The translations under genes were made by a program, and so were the position numbers. 64,000 nt of DNA from Aliicoccus persicus_A (GTDB lineage: Bacteria > Bacillota > Bacilli > Staphylococcales > Salinicoccaceae): positions 1 to 64,000 of the forward strand of contig DYYI01000071.1 in the NCBI GenBank assembly GCA_020741755.1. The letters are read 5' to 3'. The notes below the pieces were generated by a model. It made no database searches, was not told the origin of the DNA, and was given only the letters and a program-made list of their open reading frames with translations. This document shows positions 34,713 through 43,581 of the stretch, in pieces; within the stretch, counting starts at the first letter, position 1, and every line of letters begins with the position of its first letter.

Positions 34713-35183
34713 TTGTTTACAGCGACAGAGATAAAAAATTATGAGCAGTTACATCAAATGTTCGATGCATTGTCAAAAGATGAACATAATCAGACTTCTA
34801 TATTAGCAAATGCATCAAGTTTACTGAACTATTTTTTAAAAGATATTAACTGGGTTGGTTTCTATTTGTATAACGAAGAGACAGATCAACTCGAACTTGG
34901 ACCATTCCAAGGGTTGCCTGCATGCACGACTATTGCGATTGGCAAAGGTGTCTGTGGTACAGCATATCGTGGTAATGATGTGTTTATCGTTGATGATGTG
35001 AACGCATTTCCTGGTCACATCGCATGCGATGCAAATAGTAAATCTGAAATTGTCGTTCCTATTTACAAAGATGGTAAGGGCATCGGTGTGCTCGATATCG
35101 ATTCCCCGATTTATGATCGATTCACTGAAGAAGACCGTATCGGACTTGTCAAGTTTGTCGATATTTTACTTAAATATCTTTAA
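34713..35183 (+). CDS. Free methionine-(R)-sulfoxide reductase (GAF-domain fRMsr)
   Basis: Reduces free Met-R-sulfoxide with thioredoxin. A single 156-aa GAF domain contains the three redox cysteines at Cys71, Cys81 and Cys105. The 10- and 24-residue spacing equals that of Cys84/94/118 in the E. coli enzyme, so this is an active fRMsr rather than a ligand-sensing GAF protein. WVGFYLY and IVVPIYKDGKGIGVLDIDS are family segments. The start is TTG at 34713 with SD GAGGTGA. It lies between ezrA (divergent) and rpsD. Confidence 0.92.
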   Translation: MFTATEIKNYEQLHQMFDALSKDEHNQTSILANASSLLNYFLKDINWVGFYLYNEETDQLELGPFQGLPACTTIAIGKGVCGTAYRGNDVFIVDDVNAFPGHIACDANSKSEIVVPIYKDGKGIGVLDIDSPIYDRFTEEDRIGLVKFVDILLKYL

Positions 35184-35195
35184 TCACTTCACACC

Positions 35196-35224
35196 TTGAC
35201 TTTAACAGATAAAAAGCTTATAAT
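35196..35224 (+). promoter_or_regulatory. Strong sigma-A promoter of rpsD
   Basis: TTGACT (35196-35201), a 17-nt spacer and TATAAT (35219-35224). Near-consensus, as expected for a ribosomal protein gene. Confidence 0.85.
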
Positions 35225-35230
35225 TCTATA

Positions 35231-35420
35231 TTGTGTTAATAAACAGAGTAAGTAGCAGTTGATCATTATGAGTGAGTATGTGTTCCCCATATATATAAAG
35301 AGTTGGTGTGCTGTGTAACCGAAGCTATAAGGCGAAGGCACTTTAGAACATATACGCTGATAAGTGGTAAACACCTTATGATGTTTGTTTCCATAAAACA
35401 AATATTAAGGAGGAGTCATT
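35231..35420 (+). promoter_or_regulatory. rpsD 5' leader, probable S4 autoregulatory leader
   Basis: About 190 nt separate the predicted transcription start from the rpsD ATG, with no ORF and several local inverted segments (for example around GGTAAACACC and the AACCGAAGC...GGCGAAGGC stretch). In B. subtilis and other Firmicutes the rpsD leader binds S4 and shuts off its own translation or transcription. I infer the same here from position and length. I did not verify the fold. Confidence 0.55.
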
Positions 35421-36023
35421 ATGGCTCGTTACAGAGGTTCCATTTGGAAAAAATCTCGTCGTTTAGGTATTTCGTTAACAGGTACAGGTAAAGAACTCGA
35501 AAGACGTCCTTACGTACCAGGTGATCACGGTCCAACTCAGCGTAAAAAATTATCTGAGTATGGTTTACAATTACAAGAGAAACAGCGTTTACGTTACATG
35601 TATGGTATTAACGAACGTCAATTCCGTACAATCTATGACCGCGCTGGTAAAATTAAGGGTGTTCACGGTGAAAACTTCATGATCTTACTCGCATCTCGTT
35701 TAGATGCCGTTGTTTATGAATTAGGTTTAGCGAGAACACGTCGTCAAGCACGCCAGTTAGTTAACCACGGTCACGTTTTAGTAGACGGTGGACGTGTAGA
35801 TATCCCATCTTACACATTAAAAGCTGGTCAGGTGATCTCACTTCGTGAGAAAAGCCGTAACCTTGATATCGTTAAAGAAGCAATCGAGTATAACAACTAT
35901 GTTCCTGAGTACTTAACTTTCGATGAAGAAAAGTTAGAAGGTACATTCGTACGTCAACCAGAACGTTCAGAGTTATCTGCAGAAATCAACGAACAGTTAA
36001 TCGTTGAGTACTACTCAAGATAA
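35421..36023 (+). CDS. rpsD: 30S ribosomal protein S4
   Basis: Primary 16S rRNA-binding protein of the small subunit and usually autoregulatory. The 200-aa product begins MARYRGSIWKKSRRLGISL, the zinc-free form of S4 (no N-terminal CxxC set). It carries the S4 RNA-binding domain at about 92-155 (SRLDAVVYELGLARTRRQAR). The SD AAGGAGGAG is excellent. It is monocistronic, between a strong promoter/leader and a strong terminator. Confidence 0.98.
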   Translation: MARYRGSIWKKSRRLGISLTGTGKELERRPYVPGDHGPTQRKKLSEYGLQLQEKQRLRYMYGINERQFRTIYDRAGKIKGVHGENFMILLASRLDAVVYELGLARTRRQARQLVNHGHVLVDGGRVDIPSYTLKAGQVISLREKSRNLDIVKEAIEYNNYVPEYLTFDEEKLEGTFVRQPERSELSAEINEQLIVEYYSR

Positions 36024-36033
36024 TTTGTTACAA

Positions 36034-36066
36034 AGTCTTGCAGCATTCACGCTGCAAGACTTTTTC
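36034..36066 (+). terminator. Terminator of rpsD
   Basis: AGTCTTGCAGC (36034-36044) pairs perfectly with GCTGCAAGACT (36051-36061), with a TTTTT tail. Confidence 0.9.
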
Positions 36067-36094
36067 ATTAAATAAATAAAAAGGAGTGCAGCAT

Positions 36095-36463
36095 ATGCAA
36101 CTTGAAGTGTTACTTTTCACGCTTAGCTTCCTATCCATCTTTGGAATGGGCGCATTATTTCTTATCTCACTCATCATACTCATTATTTTAGCAATTATGA
36201 AAAAGCGCATTAAAGTCGTTGGGATACTTACAATCGTATTCTTTGTCTTAACGATTGCAAGTATCGTGGTTGCCTACATCACTGGACCAAGTTTTTCAGT
36301 AGACTATGAAAATGAAACGATGTTGTTTGAATTCGCAGGTGAAACTTTTGAATTTGATATGAACCAGGATATTCAAGAGCAAGTCGATGAATTTTTACTT
36401 GAGTATCAAGAATCTCTTGAAGAAGAAAATGCTGCACCGTCAGATGCAGACAATGAAGATTAA
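36095..36463 (+). CDS. Small two-pass membrane protein with acidic tail, unknown function
   Basis: A 122-aa protein with two hydrophobic segments (about 5-35 and 42-66), a basic loop MKKRIKV between them, and a roughly 50-residue acidic C-terminus (EFDMNQDIQEQVDEFLLEYQ). The ATG at 36095 has the SD AAAGGAG 8 nt upstream; the GTG 9 nt earlier overlaps it. I recognise no family. It precedes the LCP-family gene on the same strand but that gene has its own promoter. Confidence 0.65.
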   Translation: MQLEVLLFTLSFLSIFGMGALFLISLIILIILAIMKKRIKVVGILTIVFFVLTIASIVVAYITGPSFSVDYENETMLFEFAGETFEFDMNQDIQEQVDEFLLEYQESLEEENAAPSDADNED

Positions 36464-36475
36464 TTATACAATTGT

Positions 36476-36505
36476 TTGAACTCTCTTATAAATCTATCTT
36501 ATAAT
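36476..36505 (+). promoter_or_regulatory. Sigma-A-type promoter of the LCP gene
   Basis: TTGAAC (36476-36481), an 18-nt spacer and TATAAT (36500-36505), about 30 nt before the start codon. Confidence 0.7.
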
Positions 36506-36537
36506 GACTTCATGCATAATTAAAGGAGTAAGAAAAA

Positions 36538-37494
36538 ATGGCTAGAGCTAAAAATAGTGCGATGTCACTCGCAATTAAACTGTTCATTGCAATTCTCATT
36601 ATCGGTTTAATCGTCGTGATTGCAGCAGGTGCATATATATTTTTCCAGCTACAAAACACAGCAGGACAGATGTATGATTCCTCATTTGATTCAATTACGA
36701 GTGAATACCGTGATGTTGAAGTAAATCTATCTGATGGTGACCCTATTTCTGTTGCTATCTTTGGTACAGACAGCGATGCGGACCGTGAGTTACAGCTACG
36801 TGGTGATCGCTCAGATACGATCATTATCGTCACGTTAAATCCTGAAACAGATACAGGCACGATCATGAGTATCCCACGTGATACACAGACGACAATTGCC
36901 GGTATTGGTAGTGTGGAAAAAATTAACCATGCCCACTCGTACGGCGGACCGACGATGGCACGTGATACTGTTGAAGGTTTCTTAGAAGTACCGATTGACT
37001 ATTTCGTATCAGTAGATATGGATGGTTTTATGAATATCGTGGATGAGCTTGGTGGCGTGACCGTAACAAGCAACGATACATTCAGCATAGAGAACTATAA
37101 TTTCCAAGCAAACCAAACGTATACAATGTCTGGTGAAGAAGCACTGATGTATTCAAGAGCACGTAAAACTGCAGGATCTGGTGGTGACTTCGGACGTCAA
37201 GCGAGACAACAACAAGTCGTTCAAGCGATGGGTAATGAAATTGTCGGGTTAAACACAGTGACGAATTTCAACAGCATTCTAGACGTACTTGGTGAAAATG
37301 TAAGCACAAATGTTCAGTTCTCAGAAATCTATGATTTAATATCAAAATATCAAGATGCAGCAAATTCACTTGAGCAAATTGAGCTTGATGGTGAAGGTGG
37401 TATCCAAGGTGATGGACTTTGGTACTACATTCCATATGATTCATCTTTAGAAAATGCACGCTCTATTATGAGAGATAATTTGAATTTAAATTAA
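36538..37494 (+). CDS. LytR-CpsA-Psr (LCP) family cell-wall polymer ligase
   Basis: LCP proteins attach wall teichoic acid or capsule polymers from lipid carriers to peptidoglycan. The 318-aa protein has a short cytoplasmic start, one membrane anchor (about 13-37) and an extracellular LCP domain (about 80-235). Conserved blocks include the phosphate-binding FGTDSDADRELQLRGDRSDT, the Arg of MSIPRDTQTTI, and KINHAHSYGG. MYSRARKTAGSGGDFGRQAR is the second Arg-rich motif. It is shorter and simpler than MsrR. Which of the several staphylococcal LCP roles it has cannot be told from sequence. Confidence 0.9.
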   Translation: MARAKNSAMSLAIKLFIAILIIGLIVVIAAGAYIFFQLQNTAGQMYDSSFDSITSEYRDVEVNLSDGDPISVAIFGTDSDADRELQLRGDRSDTIIIVTLNPETDTGTIMSIPRDTQTTIAGIGSVEKINHAHSYGGPTMARDTVEGFLEVPIDYFVSVDMDGFMNIVDELGGVTVTSNDTFSIENYNFQANQTYTMSGEEALMYSRARKTAGSGGDFGRQARQQQVVQAMGNEIVGLNTVTNFNSILDVLGENVSTNVQFSEIYDLISKYQDAANSLEQIELDGEGGIQGDGLWYYIPYDSSLENARSIMRDNLNLN

Positions 37495-37501
37495 TGTAAA
37501 C

Positions 37502-37537
37502 AAAAAGCTAGAATCCAAAATTGGATTCTAGCTTTTT
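37502..37537. terminator. Bidirectional terminator between LCP and small lipoprotein genes
   Basis: A perfect 17-bp stem (AAAAAGCTAGAATCCAA / TTGGATTCTAGCTTTTT) with a 2-nt loop. Confidence 0.92.
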
Positions 37538-37546
37538 TACGTACCC

Positions 37547-37930
37547 CTACTCTTCTACTTTTCTGAACGCTATTGCCTCTTTATTTCCGGTGTTAAAGCT
37601 AACTCGAATATGCGTTGCCTCTTCTGGTATGTCAACAACTTTTGGAAATTCGCCGCCGGTAAACAGTTCTGTTTCTATAAATGAAAACCCATCATAATAT
37701 GAAATGTAACTTGAACGTGTCACTTCATATGTGGTTGACGGATCTACCTTTAAAGGAACTGTCGTCAGCATGTCGCTATCATTAACCATGATGCCTCGAT
37801 AATTGACATATCCACTCTCTATAATCGTGTCATCATTAATTTCACTCGGCTCATTATTTAAAAAAGTAAAGTCAAGTGTACAGCTGCTAAGCAATGTGCT
37901 AAACATAATAATACTTACAAAAAATTTCAT
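37547..37930 (-). CDS. Small lipoprotein, unknown function (127 aa)
   Basis: The signal peptide MKFFVSIIMFSTLLSSCTL ends in the lipobox LSSC (Cys17), so the mature part is anchored outside the membrane. The mature domain of about 110 residues has beta-strand-like repeats (ESGYVNYRGIMVNDSDML, TYEVTRSSYISYYDGFSF) and a C-terminal segment THIRVSFNTGNKEAIAF, suggesting a carbohydrate-binding-like beta sandwich. That is weak inference. It follows the M20 gene by 16 nt on the same strand. Confidence 0.7.
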   Translation of the reverse strand: MKFFVSIIMFSTLLSSCTLDFTFLNNEPSEINDDTIIESGYVNYRGIMVNDSDMLTTVPLKVDPSTTYEVTRSSYISYYDGFSFIETELFTGGEFPKVVDIPEEATHIRVSFNTGNKEAIAFRKVEE

Positions 37931-37946
37931 GAACTTTATCCTTTTC

Positions 37947-39152
37947 TTAATTATTTAACTGATTCAGTGCACTTACAGTTAATTTTAATAGAATATCGAT
38001 ACCATATTCAAATGCTTTTTCATTTACATCAAATTTAGGGTGATGTAAGGGATACGACGGCTCATCCGCATCGATACCTAACCAATAATAAACACCGGGA
38101 TATTCTAGTAAAAATCTGCTGAAATCTTCACCCGCTAAGCTCGGTCGAAGTGTTGGAACTGAGGCATCACCATACGTTTCCTGAATCACATTCCTAACGA
38201 CACTCGCCCACTCTGGATCATTTTCTGTTGCAGGATATCCGGTTTTTATTTCAACATCGACTTCCGCACCGTGTGCATCAGCAATTTCATTTGAAACATT
38301 CAGTAGTCGTGTTTTCATTAACTGGCGTGAAGTATCAGATAGAGAACGCATCGATCCTTTTATCTCAACATTATCTGGAATGACGTTAGGTGCAAATCCA
38401 CCATTGATTTGACCAATTGTAATGACCGCAGGATCAAACGGATCGACGTTACGACTGACTATCGATTGAATCGCAGTGATGATTTGATTCGTCACAATGA
38501 CCGGGTCAACGGTCGTATGCGGTTGTGCCGCGTGGCCACCTTTACCTTTTACAGTAATTTTAAAGCGATCAGAGTTACCCATTATCGGTCCTGCCATGAC
38601 CCCAAACTTCCCTAGTTCTAGCCCTGGCCACACATGTTGTGCGAAAATTGCCTCTGGTTTGTACGTATCGAACACGCCTGCATCCAACATCGGACCTGCA
38701 CCACCAATCGGTGCATCTTCCTCACTTGGTTGAAATACTATGATAACACGACCATTAATCAAATGTTGATGTCGTTTCAAAATTTTACACACTGCAAGCA
38801 TCATCGCAGTATGCGCATCATGACCACATGCATGCATGACACCTTCGTGTTTCGACTTATAGGATACATCATTTTGTTCAGTAATTGGCAATGCGTCAAT
38901 ATCTGCTCTTAAAGCAATTGTCGCACCTGGTCGTTCGCCTTCTATAATTGCTGTCACACCTGTGTCTAATACAGATTCAAAGGGAATCTGGTGTGCCTCT
39001 AACTCTTCTTTAATACGCAATGTTGTCTGGTACTCTTCCCCACTTAACTCTGGATACTGATGTAGTAAACGTCTGAATTCAATGGCTGAAGTAATGTCTT
39101 CTTGTAAAAAAGTGAAGTTATTCTCATCTTTTGTAATAGTGAATCTCTCCAT
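37947..39152 (-). CDS. M20-family metal-dependent amidohydrolase
   Basis: A 401-aa zinc peptidase/aminoacylase of the M20D (hippurate hydrolase/IAA-amino-acid hydrolase) type. The first metal ligands are in MHACGHDAHTAM. FQPSEEDAPIGGAGPMLDAG holds the catalytic Glu pair (usually FQPAEE). The lid/dimerisation domain lies at about 190-310 (VKGKGGHAAQPHTTVDPV), and the last His ligand is near SYPLHHPKF. Likely substrates are N-acyl amino acids, but this cannot be fixed. Its start lies 29 nt inside the upstream GNAT gene, so the two are co-expressed. Confidence 0.88.
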   Translation of the reverse strand: MERFTITKDENNFTFLQEDITSAIEFRRLLHQYPELSGEEYQTTLRIKEELEAHQIPFESVLDTGVTAIIEGERPGATIALRADIDALPITEQNDVSYKSKHEGVMHACGHDAHTAMMLAVCKILKRHQHLINGRVIIVFQPSEEDAPIGGAGPMLDAGVFDTYKPEAIFAQHVWPGLELGKFGVMAGPIMGNSDRFKITVKGKGGHAAQPHTTVDPVIVTNQIITAIQSIVSRNVDPFDPAVITIGQINGGFAPNVIPDNVEIKGSMRSLSDTSRQLMKTRLLNVSNEIADAHGAEVDVEIKTGYPATENDPEWASVVRNVIQETYGDASVPTLRPSLAGEDFSRFLLEYPGVYYWLGIDADEPSYPLHHPKFDVNEKAFEYGIDILLKLTVSALNQLNN

Positions 39153-39750
39153 TCTCTAAATGCGTTCCGATGTAATGATGACCGTTTTCTATCATCCAGT
39201 CGATATCTTGATACGATACGCGAATTGCTTTTTCAAATTCATATTTTGATTGACCATGTAGGTCTAGCATCATAATGTGGCGTAGTTTATTTCCATATTT
39301 GTACTTCGTTTTTAAAATCCGAAATCCCAACTTAAATTTATCTTTTAAACTCGGGATGTTATCTGGAGCCACTGTGGCTAATATATATTTGAAATTACCA
39401 GATTGTTTCAGATCATCGATTAAATACTTCCCCATTTTCGTCTGTAGCTGTTGGCCACGATATTCTGGGTGAACGAGTGACACTTCGGAATAAATTGTTC
39501 CTTCCTTATCTATTCCAATATCATCTGCCAAATGATCATCCACACCATGACTCGGGTCGAGAAAAGCACGGAATGCAATGAGCTGTTCATCATCAAAAAT
39601 ACCAACTGCAAAATTGCTGTTTAACAATATTTCAAATTCATTCTCAGATAATGTTTCAAGCAGCTCTTTTTTGTCTAAATAACTATAGACTATCTTTTGT
39701 AATGTAACAACATCTGACAGATTTTTCACATTTATGTATTGAATTACCAT
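39124..39750 (-). CDS. GNAT-family N-acetyltransferase
   Basis: A 208-aa acyltransferase-like protein. The acetyl-CoA-binding motif A region reads SLVHPEYRGQQLQTKMGKYLID (about 113-134), with the RGxGxxxxL pattern partly altered to RGQQLQTKM. VTLQKIVYSYLD and FRAFLDPSHGVDDHLADDIG are unassigned N-terminal parts. Start at 39750 (MVIQYINVKN) or at an upstream TTG (39762); SD spacing is not decisive. The overlap with the M20 gene hints at a joint acetylation/deacylation role, which is inference only. Confidence 0.78.
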   Translation of the reverse strand: MVIQYINVKNLSDVVTLQKIVYSYLDKKELLETLSENEFEILLNSNFAVGIFDDEQLIAFRAFLDPSHGVDDHLADDIGIDKEGTIYSEVSLVHPEYRGQQLQTKMGKYLIDDLKQSGNFKYILATVAPDNIPSLKDKFKLGFRILKTKYKYGNKLRHIMMLDLHGQSKYEFEKAIRVSYQDIDWMIENGHHYIGTHLENGEIHYYKR

Positions 39751-39841
39751 ATTTTCACACAACCTTCATTGAATTATCATCTCATGTTTAGATTCTTTAT
39801 AAAAAGGTATATAGGAGTAGAAGGTGAGGAGATGATATCTA

Positions 39842-40060
39842 ATGCCGATTTTACTTAAGGTAAGTGACACATCTAATCAAATGATAGATTTTGAAGTGAT
39901 AGAATCTCATCAATTGGAAAAAGAAACTTTAAATAACATCTTCAACATGTATTTTTGTAATGATACATCAGACGATACTAATAAGATTTTAAAATTAATT
40001 TACCCCAATCATACTGAAATCTATACACAATTCAAAATCAATTATCTCAGAAAGCGCTAA
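39842..40060 (+). CDS. Small hypothetical protein (72 aa)
   Basis: Product MPILLKVSDTSNQMIDFEVI continuing to a basic end (KINYLRKR). No membrane segment or known motif. A GAGGAG SD lies 10 nt upstream and a clear terminator follows, so it is probably expressed as its own unit. No family recognised; conservation would have to decide. Confidence 0.5.
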   Translation: MPILLKVSDTSNQMIDFEVIESHQLEKETLNNIFNMYFCNDTSDDTNKILKLIYPNHTEIYTQFKINYLRKR

Positions 40061-40088
40061 ATGAACTCTATTTAGCGTATTTTTTTTG
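40055..40088 (+). terminator. Terminator after the 72-aa gene
   Basis: CGCTAAAT pairs with ATTTAGCG around a 7-nt loop, then TATTTTTTTTG. The stop codon TAA is inside the first arm. Confidence 0.8.
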
Positions 40089-40136
40089 TGTCCATGTTAA
40101 AATTATACATGAGAATAGCTGAAAGGGAATGATTGA

Positions 40137-40736
40137 ATGCAAGTGACGTTAGTCAGACATGGTTTAACGGATTATAACTTACATGGTAAAGTTCAAGGAT
40201 TTTTAGATATTCCACTCAATAGCATCGGTTTAGATCAAGCAGAATATGCAAGTAAATTTCTTAAAGATGAAACGTTTGATTCGATTTATTCTTCCCCACT
40301 TTCACGTGCAGTAAAAACTGCAGAAGCAATTAACAAACACTTCGATCTTGAAATTCAAACAATTGATAACTTAAAAGAACAAAATTTCTATGATTTTGAA
40401 GGTGCCGATATTCAAGATCTTATTCAAAATTATCCAAATGGTATCGATGAACATATTGAAAGTTTGGAGAGTTTATCGGCGCGTGTGAAAGTTGCAATCG
40501 ATACAATATACGAAGCAGAAGGACCTGGCAAACACATCTTGTTAACGGCACATTCGCGTACGATAAAAGCGATCTTAAACCACTTTGATGATAGTGTATG
40601 TATTAAAACATCACCACTAGAAAACTGCAGTGTCAGCCGCATTTCATATGATGGAGAACAGGGAAAAGTGTTAGAGATGAACACGCTGACAATGACAAAC
40701 GATGAGAAAAATAAAAATCAAGGTATGGCGCATTAG
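40137..40736 (+). CDS. Histidine phosphatase / phosphoglycerate mutase-like protein
   Basis: A 199-aa member of the histidine phosphatase superfamily. The phospho-acceptor is His8 in LVRHGLTDYN. The second Arg is in YSSPLSRAVKTAEAI, and the second catalytic His is in LLTAHSRTIKAIL. The size fits broad-specificity phosphatases (PhoE/CobC type) better than glycolytic dPGM (about 230-250 aa). Cytoplasmic. A monocistronic plus-strand gene ending at a very strong bidirectional terminator. Confidence 0.85.
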   Translation: MQVTLVRHGLTDYNLHGKVQGFLDIPLNSIGLDQAEYASKFLKDETFDSIYSSPLSRAVKTAEAINKHFDLEIQTIDNLKEQNFYDFEGADIQDLIQNYPNGIDEHIESLESLSARVKVAIDTIYEAEGPGKHILLTAHSRTIKAILNHFDDSVCIKTSPLENCSVSRISYDGEQGKVLEMNTLTMTNDEKNKNQGMAH

Positions 40737-40737
40737 A

Positions 40738-40781
40738 AAAAGCTTTGAAATCTAGATCAATCTCTAGATTTCAAAGCTTTT
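40738..40781. terminator. Bidirectional terminator (19-bp perfect stem)
   Basis: A 19-bp perfect inverted repeat (40738-40756 with 40763-40781) around TCAATC, with A/T runs at the ends. It ends the phosphatase gene and, on the minus strand, the permease operon. Confidence 0.92.
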
Positions 40782-40790
40782 ATAATTGCC

Positions 40791-42734
40791 TTATAAGCTC
40801 TCCTTAATTATTTTTCTATAATATAGCAGTGAGAGCATTCCGAAAACTGAGTAAAGGAATGTGTAAATAACGATTACTGTAATTGTAGGAACGATAAGCT
40901 CGGTACCAAATATAAACCAGCCGGCACGCACTGCAAATATTGAGTGCAGTATACCGATTAACAGTGGTATACCAAATGAGAATAGCATCTTCAGTGCAAC
41001 ACCACGCAGTAACTCTGATTCTGTAAATCCGAGCTTGCGTAGAATTGTAAAGTTCCCCGACTCATCGTCACCTTCTGCAATTTGTTTAAAGTAAAGTATA
41101 CAACCTGAAGCGACTAGGAATGCGAGTCCGATGAACCCCATAATGAACACGGTTAGACCCATGATCTGCATCATGTAAATGGAATCTTCGATCTTGCTCG
41201 TATAGCCATACCACACATCTTCATCGTCAGAAGTCATGTGTTCTGCTACGATTGCATGAGCGTCCATATCATTGTTCTCAACATTTATGCTATTCACCGC
41301 TTGTATTGAGAGGACTTTATCGTCCATTTCTGCAACTAGTTCTTCATACAATACATCGTCTACAACGACTGTATTTGCACCGAATGCATACATCGGTGGT
41401 ATGACAGAATCTTCTAGGCGTTCTGTAATATTAATCGTTTTACTGAATTCACCGTTTGTAAAAGTGAATTCATTATATTCAGTCAAGTTCAGAACTTCCT
41501 CAATTTGATTTCCAGTACCAGTCATTACGCCATCATTGCCTTCTAAATCAAATCCTTCCACCTGACTATCAGACACGATATTTACATAATTCATGAAATT
41601 ACCATACTCTTCATTGAGTGATTCATCTTCTTGCTCTGCTTCAATTGATGCGAAGTCAAACGTAATAACTTCATGCGAATAGCCTGTTTCTTCTAGTGCT
41701 TCGCTAATTTCATCAAGCGGTACTTCTTCCTGTGCATTTAAAGAGTAATCATAAGGATTGTTTGATTCGACCATACGCTCTGCCGAGTAGTAAGAAATAT
41801 ACGCCAGTGACATTGCCGTTAAACTAATGGCTGTGATCGTTGTGATTAACGTCAATAGAAATGCGTTTGATTTCATTTTAAACATGATTGTCGATGTTGC
41901 GACAACATCATTCACATTCACATGGCCTTTTTTTGACTTTCTATACATATTTAAAATGAGTGCTACAGTAAATTTAAAGATAAAATACGCACCAACGATT
42001 GTTAAGAACAGTATGATCAACATAAGTGGTAACAATATAACTGGATATTCAAACCCGATATCATATAAGTTTTCACTTAAAAAGTAACCTGCTATGATCA
42101 TAACGAATCCGACAATACCTAAAATATACGTAAAAATATTCGGACGCTTATACTTCGTTTCTGTAATGCCTTCTAAGTTCATCAATGTAATCAGTTTTGT
42201 TCTTTTAATAAAGTACACGTTTTGAATCGTTAAAATAACAAAAATGAAGACAAAGAGTAAAAATGTATACAATAATGATGTTGCACTAAACTGGAAATCT
42301 ACGACTGATTCTATTCCCATCAATCGAAATAGAATCATGTTTAATAATCTAGAAAATAGTAAACCTACGAGTATACCTGTAACGACACTACCGAAATAGA
42401 TGATGACATTTTCAATAAATAATATGCGTAAAATTTTGTTGTCTGTCATACCGATCAGTTTATACAGTGCGAATTCTTTATTTCTCCGCTTTATGAACAG
42501 TGAATTCGCAAACATCGTAAACGTCACGATGATAACGAGTATAACAACTGCCCCTGCGAGCAATGCATCGAGTCCACCATCTTGTTCTCCCACTTGCACA
42601 AGTGTCATCTCATTCGTCGCAAGTAAGATGAATGAATAGAACAGTGTCACACTAAATATTAATGAGAAGAAGTATAAGACATAGCGACTAAAGTTTTTAA
42701 AGAAGTTTTTTAAAATAATTTGATTAAACGTCAT
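40791..42734 (-). CDS. BceB-type ABC transporter permease (FtsX domains)
   Basis: Membrane part of an antimicrobial-peptide detoxification ABC system. The 647-aa protein has ten apparent membrane segments: about 17-37, 55-75, 105-125, 150-170, 199-219, 228-250, 283-308, then 520-545, 575-600 and 610-632. Between the seventh and eighth lies one large extracellular domain of about 200 residues (acidic, QAEVP to TSKIE). That layout is the hallmark of BceB/VraG/VraE permeases. It overlaps the ATPase gene by 11 nt. The substrate class (bacitracin, nisin-like or cationic peptides) is inferred from the family. Confidence 0.9.
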   Translation of the reverse strand: MTFNQIILKNFFKNFSRYVLYFFSLIFSVTLFYSFILLATNEMTLVQVGEQDGGLDALLAGAVVILVIIVTFTMFANSLFIKRRNKEFALYKLIGMTDNKILRILFIENVIIYFGSVVTGILVGLLFSRLLNMILFRLMGIESVVDFQFSATSLLYTFLLFVFIFVILTIQNVYFIKRTKLITLMNLEGITETKYKRPNIFTYILGIVGFVMIIAGYFLSENLYDIGFEYPVILLPLMLIILFLTIVGAYFIFKFTVALILNMYRKSKKGHVNVNDVVATSTIMFKMKSNAFLLTLITTITAISLTAMSLAYISYYSAERMVESNNPYDYSLNAQEEVPLDEISEALEETGYSHEVITFDFASIEAEQEDESLNEEYGNFMNYVNIVSDSQVEGFDLEGNDGVMTGTGNQIEEVLNLTEYNEFTFTNGEFSKTINITERLEDSVIPPMYAFGANTVVVDDVLYEELVAEMDDKVLSIQAVNSINVENNDMDAHAIVAEHMTSDDEDVWYGYTSKIEDSIYMMQIMGLTVFIMGFIGLAFLVASGCILYFKQIAEGDDESGNFTILRKLGFTESELLRGVALKMLFSFGIPLLIGILHSIFAVRAGWFIFGTELIVPTITVIVIYTFLYSVFGMLSLLYYRKIIKESL

Positions 42735-43479
42735 GTCTCACACCGCCAAGCACGCGCTGAGTATCTAAAATTTCTCTGTAGTACGTATCCTGCATCTTCT
42801 CACCACGAACGAGCGTTGAGTAAACTTGTCCATCTTTTAAGAAAATAATACGATCAGAATAACTCGCTGCTGTGGGATCGTGAGTGACCATCATGATTGT
42901 CGCCTGATTTTTCTGTTGTAAATCTCTTAACTTTTGTAATAAATCCGTCGCACTTTTAGAGTCAAGTGCCCCAGTTGGTTCATCTGCAAAGATCATCTTT
43001 GGTTCATGAATAAATGCACGAGCTGCTGATGTTCTCTGCTTTTGACCACCTGAAATTTGATACGGATATTTATCTACAGATTCTTCAATACCCAACTCTT
43101 TTACTAAAGTATCAACAAGCGTATTCGTCTCACCTTTTGAAACGTCACGAATGGACATCGGTAATAAAATATTTTCTTTAACTGTCAATGTATCGAGTAA
43201 GTTATATTCTTGGAAAATGAAACCAAGATCATTTTTTCTAAACTCCGATAACTGACGGTTACTTAACTGTTCGATGTTTTGGTTATCAATGATAATTTCT
43301 CCGCTAGAAGGTTGATCGATCGAACTGAGTACATTTAATAATGTTGTTTTCCCTGAACCAGATGCACCCATGATTGACACGAACTCACCCGCTTCAATCT
43401 TTAAATCAATGCCTTTTAATACTTCCGTTTTGTTCTGACGTGTACCATATGTCTTAACTATATTTTTTGCTGTTAGCAT
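42724..43479 (-). CDS. BceA-type ABC transporter ATP-binding protein
   Basis: ATPase of the peptide-detoxification transporter, 251 aa from MLTAKNIVKTYG (SD GGAG 9 nt upstream; the frame extends 5 codons upstream over the SD). Walker A is GASGSGKTT (38-46), the Q-loop is in FIFQEYNLLDTLT, the signature ISGGQKQR, and Walker B MIFADEPTGALD, followed by the H-loop in MVTHDP. MacB-like subfamily, as for BceA/VraF. The gap to the sensor kinase gene is 101 nt, so it may have its own regulated promoter, as bceAB does in Bacillus. Confidence 0.93.
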   Translation of the reverse strand: MLTAKNIVKTYGTRQNKTEVLKGIDLKIEAGEFVSIMGASGSGKTTLLNVLSSIDQPSSGEIIIDNQNIEQLSNRQLSEFRKNDLGFIFQEYNLLDTLTVKENILLPMSIRDVSKGETNTLVDTLVKELGIEESVDKYPYQISGGQKQRTSAARAFIHEPKMIFADEPTGALDSKSATDLLQKLRDLQQKNQATIMMVTHDPTAASYSDRIIFLKDGQVYSTLVRGEKMQDTYYREILDTQRVLGGVRHDV

Positions 43480-43581
43480 TCGAGTCATCTCCATTTCTTA
43501 TGATTAACCTAAGTATAGTACGTCTTAAAAACGTTCGCGTTTGATTTTTATTACATAGAAAAAAACGATATGACAATTGTG

